Shown: in pieces, positions 8,205 to 16,214 of the stretch
How positions within the stretch are numbered: position 1 is the first letter of the stretch
Layout: each line of letters begins with the position of its first letter
NCBI GenBank assembly: GCA_031272705.1
Contig: JAISTG010000109.1
Coordinates: 1 to 32,386 of the forward strand
DNA from: Bacteroidales bacterium
GTDB lineage: Bacteria > Bacteroidota > Bacteroidia > Bacteroidales > P3
Direction: 5' to 3'
DNA: 32,386 bases
Translations under genes and position numbers: made by a program
The notes under the pieces: generated by a model
What the model was told of the DNA's origin: nothing
The model's database searches: none
What the model saw: only the letters and a program-made list of their open reading frames with translations

Positions 8205-8716
8205 TGCTTTATCCTTTCGTTTTCTATGGTTTCAAAATCTTCCTTATCTGTTAAAGTATTTAATGAAGCAACGATTTGAGTCTTATATTGATTTCCGCCG
8301 TCATTGGCTAATGGAACAGCATCTTTTAATGCCCCTATTATTCCGTCAATTCGGGCAGTAATTTTATTAAGATTTTTTTTCAGTTCTTTCACCTTAACTA
8401 ATCCGCCAAGCGTACCTCCATTTATAATTATTTTTTCTATTTGGTCGCACATCACAACGACTGAATTTATTTTGTCAAAGCAGACCACAACTACATCGCT
8501 CCCCTGCTTCGGTATCTGCACAATACCTTCGGCTTTGTCGCCGCAGGTCAATGCCGCAGTTATTTCTGAGCCATCGTCAAGCAGAACTTGACAGGTATAA
8601 TTACTTTCATTGACACTTTGAATAACACCGTTCATTGCTGGGTAAATCCTGCCGCTATTTCCAAAGGCACGAAGGTGTTGCCTTAAAGTTGCCACATCAT
8701 TATCTCTTTCAGCCAT
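8201..8716 (-). CDS. Baseplate spike/puncturing protein (gpV / Mu gp45-like)
   Basis: A 171-residue protein with an OB-fold-like section: GRIYPAMNGVIQSVNESNYT, CQVLLDDGSEITAALTCGDKAEGI, then QIPKQGSDVVVVCFD. This is the order seen in gpV/gp45 baseplate spikes, which form the trimeric tip that pierces the outer membrane. The C-terminal part is helical and polar. No zinc or iron tip motif (HxH) is visible. The gene overlaps the hub gene by 8 bases, in the usual hub-spike-wedge order. Confidence 0.65.
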   Translation of the reverse strand: MAERDNDVATLRQHLRAFGNSGRIYPAMNGVIQSVNESNYTCQVLLDDGSEITAALTCGDKAEGIVQIPKQGSDVVVVCFDKINSVVVMCDQIEKIIINGGTLGGLVKVKELKKNLNKITARIDGIIGALKDAVPLANDGGNQYKTQIVASLNTLTDKEDFETIENERIKQ

Positions 8717-9689
8717 TATTTACAACCTTTCTTTTAAGTTCCACACTCTGCCTATAGCCATTCTGCCCAAAATCTATCGTTACTCCCTTCACCTGATACC
8801 TCGCAGGCTGAATGCCTTCAATGTTTAAATCTACCACATCAAACTTTCTAACAACAGGCTGCCCGAAGGTCGTAAAACTGCCCTTCAAGCCGTCATATTT
8901 TAGCCGAGAGATTTCTGTTTTTACCGCTTTCTTTAACTCGTCAAGCGAGAGGTTGTAGTAATTTCTTGTACTTGTGTCACCATCACCTTCTTCGTAGGTT
9001 ATGTTTTTGCCTTTGGTCTGATGCGAGATGCCCTTTATTCTCACCTTAGTATCTTCCGCTCTCTGATACTCTAACGAATGACTAATTATGAGTTGTCTGT
9101 CGGAAAATGTTCCTGCCTCACGTCTGCCGTCCATATATGCGGAATATACATATAGCGTTGGCTCGTTGTTTTCATCCAACTCAAAAAACGCACTTATGGG
9201 ATAGTTATCGCAAAGCAAGGCTATCTCGCCCGCTACCGTATCGGCAGTTGTTTTATAATCCCCAATTAAGATTTCGCCGCTGACAACATATTTTATATCT
9301 TTGGGAAGAATGTCTTTAAGCAACGCTCCAACCTCGCAATGCGGGTAAGTTTTCTTAATTATTTGCAGCTGTCTCAAAACAAAGGTGTAGTCTTCACTGG
9401 TTATTTTTGTAGGAACACCCGCAGAAACATCTTTAACTTTGCCGACAAAACGAAGGTTTAATTTATCATTATAACCCATATACACACGTACATCATCGCC
9501 CCTGTTGATTGGAATATCGTTATAATTTACCCATTTGATATTCTTTGGCAGTTGTATTTCGCATGTGTCTCCGATAGTCCCTTTATTTGCGTCTATCCGA
9601 ATGGAATGTACCCTGTCAATGCTCCATTTTGAAGCCACATTCTCAGCAGTGTTGCGTTTTATTTCTATCTTACATATGGGTATCAGCAT
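8709..9689 (-). CDS. Baseplate hub / late control D-like protein (Mu gp44-like)
   Basis: A 326-residue protein with hub features: an N-terminal beta domain (IRIDANKGTIGDTCEIQLPK, INRGDDVRVYMGYND-x-L-N-L-R-F-V-G-K-V), a middle section with a short alpha/beta domain around the ALLKDILP segment, and a C-terminal domain ending FDVVDLNIEGIQPARYQVKG plus a Y-R-Q-S-V-E-L strand. Hub proteins sit under the tube and carry the spike, whose gene follows with an 8-base overlap. Identification rests on the domain layout and neighbours. Confidence 0.65.
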   Translation of the reverse strand: MLIPICKIEIKRNTAENVASKWSIDRVHSIRIDANKGTIGDTCEIQLPKNIKWVNYNDIPINRGDDVRVYMGYNDKLNLRFVGKVKDVSAGVPTKITSEDYTFVLRQLQIIKKTYPHCEVGALLKDILPKDIKYVVSGEILIGDYKTTADTVAGEIALLCDNYPISAFFELDENNEPTLYVYSAYMDGRREAGTFSDRQLIISHSLEYQRAEDTKVRIKGISHQTKGKNITYEEGDGDTSTRNYYNLSLDELKKAVKTEISRLKYDGLKGSFTTFGQPVVRKFDVVDLNIEGIQPARYQVKGVTIDFGQNGYRQSVELKRKVVNNG

Positions 9690-9696
9690 CGTCTCG

Positions 9697-10326
9697 TTAT
9701 TTTAGTATTATTTCCTCAATTAAATAGGTGTCGTCCTGAATTAAATCTACATCTATCGTTTGAGCGTTTGAAAAAAGTTCCGGGCGGTGATTCCAGCCCG
9801 AAACAACAACTCTCGTCATTCCTAACACTTCATTTAAGTGACTGTTTTCAATCTTTAATGATTCATTTTTTGACAAAAATTTCATCAATTCTTGCAAATA
9901 TTCCAAAGGATAGTCTTTGCCTTCATTTATGATATATATTTGCAAATTGATTATTATATCGCCATCACTTATCCATTCCTTAACTGTTCCTATTTGTCCG
10001 TTTATTGCTGTCTGCACAATACGCTTTGTGCGACTTGTTTGCATTGTATAAAAATCATAAAGATCTAACCTGTTCCCTTCGTTATCAACAAGGCTTAAAG
10101 GTTGTCCTGCTTCTTTTCCGATATTGTTTAAGGTTTTACTATTCGTTCCATAAACAGGTACAAAAGAATTATCTTGCTGGTTTGCTATTTTTACATATTT
10201 TTTGTCATTTAGCGACATTGCTATTTTAGTAACGGATTTTTCCGCTAAATCAACGGCAGAACCTACTACTATCTGTTTGGTTTTGCCTTCTATATAAACT
10301 TTTATGAAATCATTTTCTCCTGCCAT
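9697..10326 (-). CDS. Phage tail protein, DUF6046-like, between tape measure and hub
   Basis: A 209-residue protein located 3 bases after the tape measure gene and 7 before the hub gene. It contains MQTSRTKRIVQTAINGQIGTVKEW-type and SDGDIIINLQIYIINEG segments, then a helix (YLQELMKFLSKNESLKIEN) and VLGMTRVVVSGWNHRPE. This is the pattern I associate with the DUF6046 domain of Bacteroidetes phages. In Mu-type phages the equivalent slot holds gpN (gp43), a tail/DNA-circularisation protein. The role is probably an adaptor between tube and hub. Confidence 0.55.
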   Translation of the reverse strand: MAGENDFIKVYIEGKTKQIVVGSAVDLAEKSVTKIAMSLNDKKYVKIANQQDNSFVPVYGTNSKTLNNIGKEAGQPLSLVDNEGNRLDLYDFYTMQTSRTKRIVQTAINGQIGTVKEWISDGDIIINLQIYIINEGKDYPLEYLQELMKFLSKNESLKIENSHLNEVLGMTRVVVSGWNHRPELFSNAQTIDVDLIQDDTYLIEEIILK

Positions 10327-10329
10327 ATC

Positions 10330-12351
10330 TTATCCTGCTGCTGAAAATTCGTTTGTTGCATCCATAAGTGTTTGAATAACAATTCTTTTTATTTGTTCCG
10401 CTCCCTCCTGTAAATTAGTACTTTGCACAGTTATGCCGCCGCTTATAAGGTTTTGAATATTTACAACTATTCCTCTGCCTCTACCGCCGGAACCTGACCC
10501 ACTACTGCCCGAACCACCGCCATAATCTTCATAATCAACACTGCTACTATTACTTTGAGTGCTATTACTATTTGCAAGCATATTATTTGCAGCCTCATTT
10601 TGTAAATCTTTTATTTTCTTGTCTATCTTATCTAATTTTGCCCCCACTGTTGCTGCATAAGTATTATAATAATATCTCGCTGTTGTCGCTTCGGTTTTAT
10701 CGCCTGAATACATTTGTGCAGCATATTTTAGCATTTGTTTTATATCATCAGCATTTTCTTGAACATATTCATTTCGTTCTCTATATAAATCAGTTAATTG
10801 TTCGTCAAATGCTCTTGCTTTTGCAGTTCTTGTAATCTCTGCAACAATTTTTTGATATGATTTTTCTAATTTCCCCAAAGATGCTTGTTCCAAGTTCATA
10901 TTTTTGAGCAAATCCGGGTACATTTGCTGCAATTCTTTAACTAATCTGTTTCTTTCTTTTGAACCAGGATTAGTTTTTCTTAACGATGTAAAAATAGTAT
11001 CAAGTCTTCCCCTTTCTTCGGACGCATATTTCGCGGCATTTTTATTAATAGTATCAATATCAGTTGTTGCTCTTTTTTTGAACACTTGAAATGCTGTGAT
11101 GGCGGCGGTGATGCCTGCCACCACTAAGCCTAACACGTTAGCTTTAGTTGCTAAATTGAACGCCTTAAAAGCCGTTGTTGCAGCCTTTATTTTGCCTGTA
11201 AATAGTGATATAGCAAGGCCTTTCAAAGCAAGTAACGCTTTCCAAGCCGTTCCTGCTTTTATTGCAACCCATTGAGCCGAATAAAATGCTATAACTGACG
11301 TTGTAGCAGTAAATAGCCCTTTTGCCACTGCAGCTATTGTTTTTATGTTTTTTTGCATAAAATCAACTACTTTGCTCATAATTGGTATCAATTTATTCAA
11401 CCCTGAAACAATATAAGCACCTATTGCTTCTTGTAAATCACTCCATTGATTTTTTAACTGCTGCAGAGGTCCCAGTCCTACCTTTGCCGCCGCCTCAGCA
11501 GAGCCACCATACCGGCGTTGCAGTTCTTCCAATATAATGAGTTGTGCTGCCTGTAAATTGCCTGCTGCAATATTCTGTTTTATTGCCTGTTGCTGTTCTT
11601 TTGAAAATTCTATTTGCATCCGACGCAGCGTTGTAATTGCTTTAACGGGATTGTTTAACGCTTTGCCGAGTTGTTTTGCCGCTTCTGTCGGTTCTTGCTT
11701 CATTTTGGTAGAGAAGTCCAAAATTGCTGGTATTGTTTTATCAAATATCTCACCTCTTACGTTGCGGAACGTTGCTAATATTGCCTGAACACTATTTATC
11801 TGCTCGTCTCCGAAAAGCGTTTTGCGTTGCAAGCCCGAAGCCTGGTTCTGCAACTGCTCAAAGCTTCTGCCGATTAATCCGCCGTTGCCAGCAAGCGAGG
11901 CTTTCAGTTGAGCGTTCGCCTTTGCCTGTACGTCGTACAGTTTAGCACTTTCAATTCCAAACCTGCGTAACTGATTGGCTGCAAAAACTAAACCTAAATC
12001 TCTTATTCTAAACCCGCTAATTTGTTCTCCTGCTTTATTTAGCCTTTTTATAAAACCGTCAGGCGGCAGTTTTTCGTATTTCTTAATTTGGTCTTGAGTT
12101 TGTTTTATTTGTTTATTGATAGTAGCAAGTTCTTTGCCATAAGGGGCAAAAGCCTGTTTTTCTCTTAATACAAAGAGCCTTGTTTTTAAAAAGTCAAGAT
12201 TATTTGTTAGTATCTTCGTTTTTTGAGAGACATTGCCAACAGATAAAGTAACTTTCTTAGCTTCAGTATTCACGGAAGTAAAGTTCTTTTTTATATCTTT
12301 GAGATTCTTACTTATTTCATCTCTTGATTTAAAAACCCATTCTGTTGTCAT
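10330..12351 (-). CDS. Tail tape measure protein
   Basis: The largest protein of the module (673 residues). Residues 1-130 are lysine-rich coiled coil. Residues about 130-310 contain the minor-tail/TMP conserved region, with QRKTLFGDEQINSVQAIL, and ALNNPVKAITTLRRMQIEFS. The central part has hydrophobic helices (about 340-430: AAVAKGLFTATTSVIAF, ALLALKGLAISLF, ANVLGLVVAGITAAITAF). The C-terminus has a Gly/Ser-rich linker, then a beta/helix cap. Tape measure proteins set tail length at about 0.15 nm per residue, which would predict a tail of roughly 100 nm. The gene follows the tail chaperones, separated by about 180 bases that carry an antisense ORF. Confidence 0.9.
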   Translation of the reverse strand: MTTEWVFKSRDEISKNLKDIKKNFTSVNTEAKKVTLSVGNVSQKTKILTNNLDFLKTRLFVLREKQAFAPYGKELATINKQIKQTQDQIKKYEKLPPDGFIKRLNKAGEQISGFRIRDLGLVFAANQLRRFGIESAKLYDVQAKANAQLKASLAGNGGLIGRSFEQLQNQASGLQRKTLFGDEQINSVQAILATFRNVRGEIFDKTIPAILDFSTKMKQEPTEAAKQLGKALNNPVKAITTLRRMQIEFSKEQQQAIKQNIAAGNLQAAQLIILEELQRRYGGSAEAAAKVGLGPLQQLKNQWSDLQEAIGAYIVSGLNKLIPIMSKVVDFMQKNIKTIAAVAKGLFTATTSVIAFYSAQWVAIKAGTAWKALLALKGLAISLFTGKIKAATTAFKAFNLATKANVLGLVVAGITAAITAFQVFKKRATTDIDTINKNAAKYASEERGRLDTIFTSLRKTNPGSKERNRLVKELQQMYPDLLKNMNLEQASLGKLEKSYQKIVAEITRTAKARAFDEQLTDLYRERNEYVQENADDIKQMLKYAAQMYSGDKTEATTARYYYNTYAATVGAKLDKIDKKIKDLQNEAANNMLANSNSTQSNSSSVDYEDYGGGSGSSGSGSGGRGRGIVVNIQNLISGGITVQSTNLQEGAEQIKRIVIQTLMDATNEFSAAG

Positions 12352-12376
12352 GTTCTAATTCTTTTTTATATCTTTG
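12344..12376 (+). promoter_or_regulatory. Predicted plus-strand promoter for small antisense membrane protein
   Basis: GTTG (12344-12347), 21 bp, TATCTTTG (12369-12376) fits the Bacteroidetes TTTG/TAnnTTTG promoter. It overlaps the tape measure start codon on the other strand and lies 21 bases before the ATG at 12398. The -33 element is imperfect. Confidence 0.5.
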
Positions 12377-12397
12377 CAATCTCAAATAACAAGATAT

Positions 12398-12574
12398 ATG
12401 TATATTATAATTATTCTTATTGGTTTGATTGGTTTAATGATTTGGTGCAGTGATAATTTTGAAAAGGTTATTAACATTATTTTTTGTGTTATCCTTTTTC
12501 CTTTTTTTATTGTTTATTGTTTCGTCAAGTTCATTTACAAATTATTTACTTCCGACCTTAAATCCTCTAAATAA
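12398..12574 (+). CDS. Small two-TM membrane protein encoded antisense within the late operon
   Basis: A 58-residue protein starting MYIIIILIGLIGLMIWC, with a polar loop (SDNFEKV), a second hydrophobic segment (INIIFCVILFPFFIVYCFV) and a basic tail (KFIYKLFTSDLKSSK). I chose the ATG at 12398 because the only upstream start (TTG at 12374) lies inside the promoter's -7 box. It runs opposite to the late genes, fills the only sizable gap in the tail operon, and overlaps the antisense tail chaperone extension by 40 bases. A small membrane protein with its own promoter in a lysogen suggests a moron such as a superinfection-exclusion factor; that is inference. AT-rich sequence can give spurious hydrophobic ORFs, so it may not be real. 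Confidence 0.5.
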   Translation: MYIIIILIGLIGLMIWCSDNFEKVINIIFCVILFPFFIVYCFVKFIYKLFTSDLKSSK

Positions 12575-12704
12575 TTTACTGCTCTACACCACTCTTTGTC
12601 TGTCATTTGCGAGGGGTCAAGGTGGAAGAAAAACCGAATTTCATAATCTTTTTTTTCAATCCAGTTTTCCTTCCCGCTTTTAGCCTCGCTTATAACTTTT
12701 TTAG
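12535..12704 (-). CDS. Tail assembly chaperone -1 frameshift extension (GT-like)
   Basis: The end of the chaperone gene reads CTA AAA AAG TTA TAA. It contains the heptamer A AAA AAG (12702-12696) in the correct frame. A -1 slip continues as KVISEAKSGKENWIEKKDYE, IRFFFHLDPSQMTDKEW, CRAVNYLEDLRSEVNNL and ends at TAA 12537-12535. The acidic/aromatic FHLDPSxMTDxEW segment resembles the T part of other G/GT chaperones. No separate start is needed. The G and GT forms bind the tape measure and tube proteins during tail assembly, and this frameshift is conserved across long-tailed phages. Confidence 0.85.
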
Positions 12705-13004
12705 TTCAGCCTCTCCATACTTTAACACCTCGTCCAACTTTGAGGCTATGCTCATAAAGTCGTAATCATTTGTCTTAAAGTCTTCGCAGCCGCCAAGCCA
12801 GCAGTTGTTCAGTAGCATTTCTGCACAATCCATTGATTGACTTTCGTCAAACGACATCGCTCTTGAAGCAACATTCTTTGTTGCATTCTTCAAATAGCAT
12901 ATTTTGCCGTTACTTTTAATAGCCAATACACTTCCATGCTGACGCTTCCAAATATCTATTTGCTCTTGCGAAACCTGTCCTTTTAATTCTTGTTGTTCTT
13001 CCAT
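12690..13004 (-). CDS. Tail assembly chaperone, short form (G-like)
   Basis: A 104-residue protein between the tail tube and tape measure genes, the canonical place for lambda G-like chaperones. Visible parts are an acidic/Gln-rich N-terminus, GSVLAIKSNGKICYLKNATK, CAEMLLNNCWLGGC and the helical C-terminus LDEVLKYGEAELKKL. The zero-frame product ends at 12690. A fraction of ribosomes is expected to slip at AAAAAAG two codons before the stop and make the longer GT form (12535-13004). The start gives an 18-base gap to the tube gene. Confidence 0.8.
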   Translation of the reverse strand: MEEQQELKGQVSQEQIDIWKRQHGSVLAIKSNGKICYLKNATKNVASRAMSFDESQSMDCAEMLLNNCWLGGCEDFKTNDYDFMSIASKLDEVLKYGEAELKKL

Positions 13005-13022
13005 TTCAATGTTATTTCAATT

Positions 13023-13469
13023 TTATTTAACTCCAAATTCAATATGAGAGCAAACTAAAGTCAATTCTACAGCATCAATATTGTTATCTGTTGCAGCTGA
13101 CAGATTGTTATTTGTGAACGAGCAGTTTTTCAAAATGTCTGTCCGTTGCTTGCTTACTACGTCCTCAGCAAAATGCACCTCTATATCAAAAGGAGCATAA
13201 TCTTGCAGCCTGCCGAAAGGAGCAGCATCTTCCAAACGAGTAATCTCGTCCTTATATAGTGTTATGCTCGCTTCCGTTGTTATCTGCCCTTTTCTGCGTC
13301 CTATAGGATATTTGCCTGCACCAAAAACATTTGTTGTTTCTTCCGTTTCGGAATAATTTATTGCTGATATGCCCGTTATAGTAACGCCTGCAATGCTACA
13401 GATTATTTTTGCCCATTCGTATAACTTTCCATTAATGTATGGTATCCCGTGTTGTGGATTATAACTCAT
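13023..13469 (-). CDS. Tail tube protein
   Basis: A 148-residue protein directly downstream of the sheath gene, the standard sheath-tube order of contractile tails. Features include MSYNPQHGIPYINGKLYEWA, the strand-turn segment VFGAGKYPIGRRKGQITTEA, and a C-terminal set of beta strands (NNIDAVELTLVCSHIEFGVK). Tube monomers stack as hexameric rings inside the sheath and conduct DNA. The size is typical of Mu gpM/P2 FII-like tubes. The AT-rich leader resembles the other late genes. Confidence 0.75.
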   Translation of the reverse strand: MSYNPQHGIPYINGKLYEWAKIICSIAGVTITGISAINYSETEETTNVFGAGKYPIGRRKGQITTEASITLYKDEITRLEDAAPFGRLQDYAPFDIEVHFAEDVVSKQRTDILKNCSFTNNNLSAATDNNIDAVELTLVCSHIEFGVK

Positions 13470-13483
13470 TTTTTCCTCCTTTT

Positions 13484-14674
13484 TTAAACTGTTTCGTAAT
13501 ATCCAATTTTTACTTCCGCAAGCCGCATCACACCCATCGGCACGTTCTTAACGAGGAACTCCACCTTGCCTGTTGCAAGGACATTCTGTTCTGGGTCAAT
13601 CTCAACTGCAAAGCCTGATAGTTCTCCGTCTCTCTCCATCTGTTCTATAGCCTGCCCTGCGGCATTTTTTAATGATGCAACAACATTTGAAGCTAATTTA
13701 CCTGTTTCTGCGTCAAGTTTTAGAGGCATACCTGTTTTCAAAGACAGATTAGCAATAACGCCTCTAACCGCTTTGTCCATTGTACGCTCGCGTTCTATTG
13801 CGTTGTAATCAGATGTTGCCGTGTCCATTGTTTGAGAATCACTAAAATACACTCCTGTCTGTCCGTCTCGATTATTAAGATAGATGTAACCGTAAGTGTC
13901 AAACTGTTCTGTTGTTGCTTTGTCAGTGTTACGTAAAAGCTGTCCATTTCCAAAAGCTGCAAGAGATAAGCCAGTAGGAAACTTCTCTCCCCATGCTATA
14001 CACTCATTGACCTTTGCCTTTGCTATCGCTCCAATTATACAACCGATAACTCCAACGCTTGCTGAACCTGAGTTATCATTCGCGTAAAGGTCTGCACCTG
14101 TTCCGCCACCGTCCTGTCCTATAGTTATAGATACATTTTTTTGATTGTTACCTCGCAAATTTGAAAGTGCTGACAAAGAAACTATTTTAGGCTGATAAAT
14201 TATTGACAGCGGATGCATCTGTGCTTCAAGCACTGTTGCCGCCGCCTGCAATGCTGTTAAATCTGCCTGTGCCAATTCTCTGTCGCCACACCATACACCA
14301 ATCTGTCGCAGACGTCCGTCTGTGAAGTTCTGCATTGTCTTTACTTCTGTGAAGTCGTAAATTTGCTGTTCAGCAAACAAGCCAACATAGAGACTTACTC
14401 CGTTACCCATTCGCAAGCATTCGCTTATGTGATAATAGATAACTCTGTGTATCCATTTTTCTGCATCGCGAGATAATCCTAAAGCCACCGCACGTTCGGG
14501 CGTGCTTATAGAAATAATGCGATTAGTGGTTGAAAAGCCATCGGTTACGCCGTCTGCTGCTATCGGCAGGTCTGCGTCGGCAATGTAGAACATCAGCCCG
14601 CTTATGTGGTCTTCGCCCGGCAAAGCTGTTGGTATGTTCCCATTCTGTCTTATTATGTTAATTGCTAATGCCAT
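13484..14674 (-). CDS. Contractile tail sheath protein, DUF2586-like
   Basis: A 396-residue protein with the order seen in DUF2586 sheath proteins: N-terminal MALAINIIRQNGNIPTALPG-type arm, ISGLMFYIADADLP, a central domain with IGQDGGGTGADLYA, SASVGVIGCIIGAIAKAKVN, a YGYIYLNNRDGQTGVYFSDS segment and ATSDYNAIERERTMDKAVRG. The C-terminal domain ends RLAEVKIGYYETV, the strand-exchange arm. The sheath contracts to drive the tube through the cell envelope. A stem-loop at 14703-14728 separates it from the capsid-side genes. Confidence 0.82.
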   Translation of the reverse strand: MALAINIIRQNGNIPTALPGEDHISGLMFYIADADLPIAADGVTDGFSTTNRIISISTPERAVALGLSRDAEKWIHRVIYYHISECLRMGNGVSLYVGLFAEQQIYDFTEVKTMQNFTDGRLRQIGVWCGDRELAQADLTALQAAATVLEAQMHPLSIIYQPKIVSLSALSNLRGNNQKNVSITIGQDGGGTGADLYANDNSGSASVGVIGCIIGAIAKAKVNECIAWGEKFPTGLSLAAFGNGQLLRNTDKATTEQFDTYGYIYLNNRDGQTGVYFSDSQTMDTATSDYNAIERERTMDKAVRGVIANLSLKTGMPLKLDAETGKLASNVVASLKNAAGQAIEQMERDGELSGFAVEIDPEQNVLATGKVEFLVKNVPMGVMRLAEVKIGYYETV

Positions 14675-14702
14675 AATCTTTTTCTTTTTAATTTTACGTG
14701 GG

Positions 14703-14728
14703 CAGGGGAGGTATTGCTCTCTCCCCTG
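14703..14728 (-). other. Stem-loop between head and tail genes of the late operon
   Basis: A perfect 8-bp stem, CAGGGGAG / CTCCCCTG, with a 10-nt loop lies in the 85-base gap between the small head protein and the sheath gene. On the minus-strand transcript no T-tract follows, so it is not a classical intrinsic terminator. It could protect or process the mRNA, or partly attenuate transcription after the capsid genes. Confidence 0.65.
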
Positions 14729-14759
14729 TTATCCACTTCGCTTCAAAAAAATGTTTTAC

Positions 14760-15089
14760 TTATTCTTTTGGTTCAATGTCGGCAAGTGCCGCCAAAAGTT
14801 TTGCCAACTTCTTTTGTGCATTCACCTTTGCTATACCGTTAAGGTCTGCCAAGCCGGCTTCCAATGTTGCAATCTCTGCTGTCAGTTCTTCTGCTGTCTT
14901 TTCTGTTTTTGCAGGTTTTACCGCCCTGGTTATTGACACCACCTCTTTCTTCGGGTCAAAGACCTTCTGAAACTCCTGTGCATCTTTCAACTGACGATAC
15001 ACAGCACCGTTGGAGCAGATATGTACTTCTGCCAACTTCTCGTTCTGTGCAAACTGCTCCTGTGCTATCTTTTTACTGTCTATACTCAT
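14760..15089 (-). CDS. Small phage protein between capsid and sheath, unknown function
   Basis: A 109-residue protein. The N-terminal half has EVHICSNGAVYRQLKDAQEF and KKEVVSITRAVKP, a pattern of short conserved proteins next to the capsid gene in Bacteroidetes phages. The C-terminal half is a predicted helix with heptads (TAEELTAEIATLEAGLADL, then KKLAKLLAALADIE). It is 12 bases downstream of the capsid gene and probably co-expressed with it. It could be a head decoration or head-tail joining factor. I do not recognise a named family. Confidence 0.6.
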   Translation of the reverse strand: MSIDSKKIAQEQFAQNEKLAEVHICSNGAVYRQLKDAQEFQKVFDPKKEVVSITRAVKPAKTEKTAEELTAEIATLEAGLADLNGIAKVNAQKKLAKLLAALADIEPKE

Positions 15090-15101
15090 AATCTAACCTC
15101 C

Positions 15102-16202
15102 TTATGCTGCTTCTTCAACAATACCGAGAATACCTCTTCCGTCTGCACGTCTTGCACGTCCGCCTACTCTTTGAAGGAAAGAGTAAATATCAGAGAAGTA
15201 AGTCGGGTCGCCTTCGTTAGAGAACATTCTCGTTTCACCAACGGCACGACACACACATGACTTTTGCCAGAATAGTCCAATCATTGCTGCTGTATCGGCA
15301 GGATTGGTTGTTCCGAATTCTATTGACACAAACTGCTCAGGTGTGTAACGAATGTCGCTTGAACTCTCAAAATAAGGTTTGTTTGTAACCGCTGTCAATG
15401 ATGCTGTTGACGAAGCAAGAGCAACCGTTGCACGTTCAAATATTGTGAAGCCTTCCAACTTCTCAAGTTGTCCGGTACTCATGGAATACACTGCAGAAAC
15501 AAGCGGAGTTGTCATTGCTTTTATTTCAGTTGTAAGTTGATTGATAAGTTCCGAAGGCAGCACAACATATCTGTCGGTCTTTGGGATACCCCATTTATTA
15601 AAGATTTGTTTTGCATTCTTAAAGTCATTATAAGTCAGTGCTTTTCGGTTGCCTGTTCCGTAGGTTGCTGCCGCTCCTGCACCTGTGGTTTTGATATAAT
15701 AGGATGGTTTCCACGCTCCCAAAATACACTCTGCCACAAACTCATTGATAGCGGCTCTGTCTTCCGAGATAACGCTCTGACGTTTGTCATAAGACAGCTC
15801 GTCAATATCTTTTTGCGATATTCGGCGAGGGTCTGTGGTAATCTCGTCCAACGGATAAGTTATATCCACGTCCGTTCTCGTAGTTATTGTTGCAGGCAGA
15901 TTTGTCCTGTTACGCACTGCTGCCGAAGGAGCACCAGCCTGAGGGATATGCACAACCGTTCCGCCGACAACATACTGCGATTCATCCACCGATTTGAGCA
16001 GAAATTCGTTGTTTTTAAAGATATTTTCTACAATATCCTTTTCCCAGATTTCAGGTGTTAAACCGCCTATGTTCAACACTCCTGTTGTTGCTCCGCCGAA
16101 AACTACGGCAAGTGCTGTGATTGGCAAGCCGATGGTTGCCACACTAAAAAGTGCCGCAATAGAAAACATCACTGCACTCATTAACATTTTTGCTTTTTTC
16201 AT
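15102..16202 (-). CDS. Major capsid protein
   Basis: A 366-residue protein directly after the protease/scaffold gene. From about residue 45 it looks like an HK97-fold capsid of Bacteroidetes phages: GLTPEIWEKDIVENIFKNNE, then a VDITYPLDEITTDPRRIS-type segment, WGIPKTDRYVVLPSELINQL, and the C-terminal block with SIEFGTTNPADTAAMIGL and AVGETRMFSNEGDPTYFSD. The first ~40 residues are strongly hydrophobic (MKKAKMLMSAVMFSIAALFS and onward), like a signal or membrane anchor, which is unusual for a capsid protein. All candidate starts (Met1, 6, 8, 12) retain most of it. Confidence 0.88.
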   Translation of the reverse strand: MKKAKMLMSAVMFSIAALFSVATIGLPITALAVVFGGATTGVLNIGGLTPEIWEKDIVENIFKNNEFLLKSVDESQYVVGGTVVHIPQAGAPSAAVRNRTNLPATITTRTDVDITYPLDEITTDPRRISQKDIDELSYDKRQSVISEDRAAINEFVAECILGAWKPSYYIKTTGAGAAATYGTGNRKALTYNDFKNAKQIFNKWGIPKTDRYVVLPSELINQLTTEIKAMTTPLVSAVYSMSTGQLEKLEGFTIFERATVALASSTASLTAVTNKPYFESSSDIRYTPEQFVSIEFGTTNPADTAAMIGLFWQKSCVCRAVGETRMFSNEGDPTYFSDIYSFLQRVGGRARRADGRGILGIVEEAA

Positions 16203-16214
16203 TTCTTTTTTTCC

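Noticed and set aside
15468..16061. 197-codon plus-strand frame opposite the major capsid gene
   Set aside because: Antisense shadow of a well-supported capsid gene; Cys/Arg/His-rich composition typical of such shadows.
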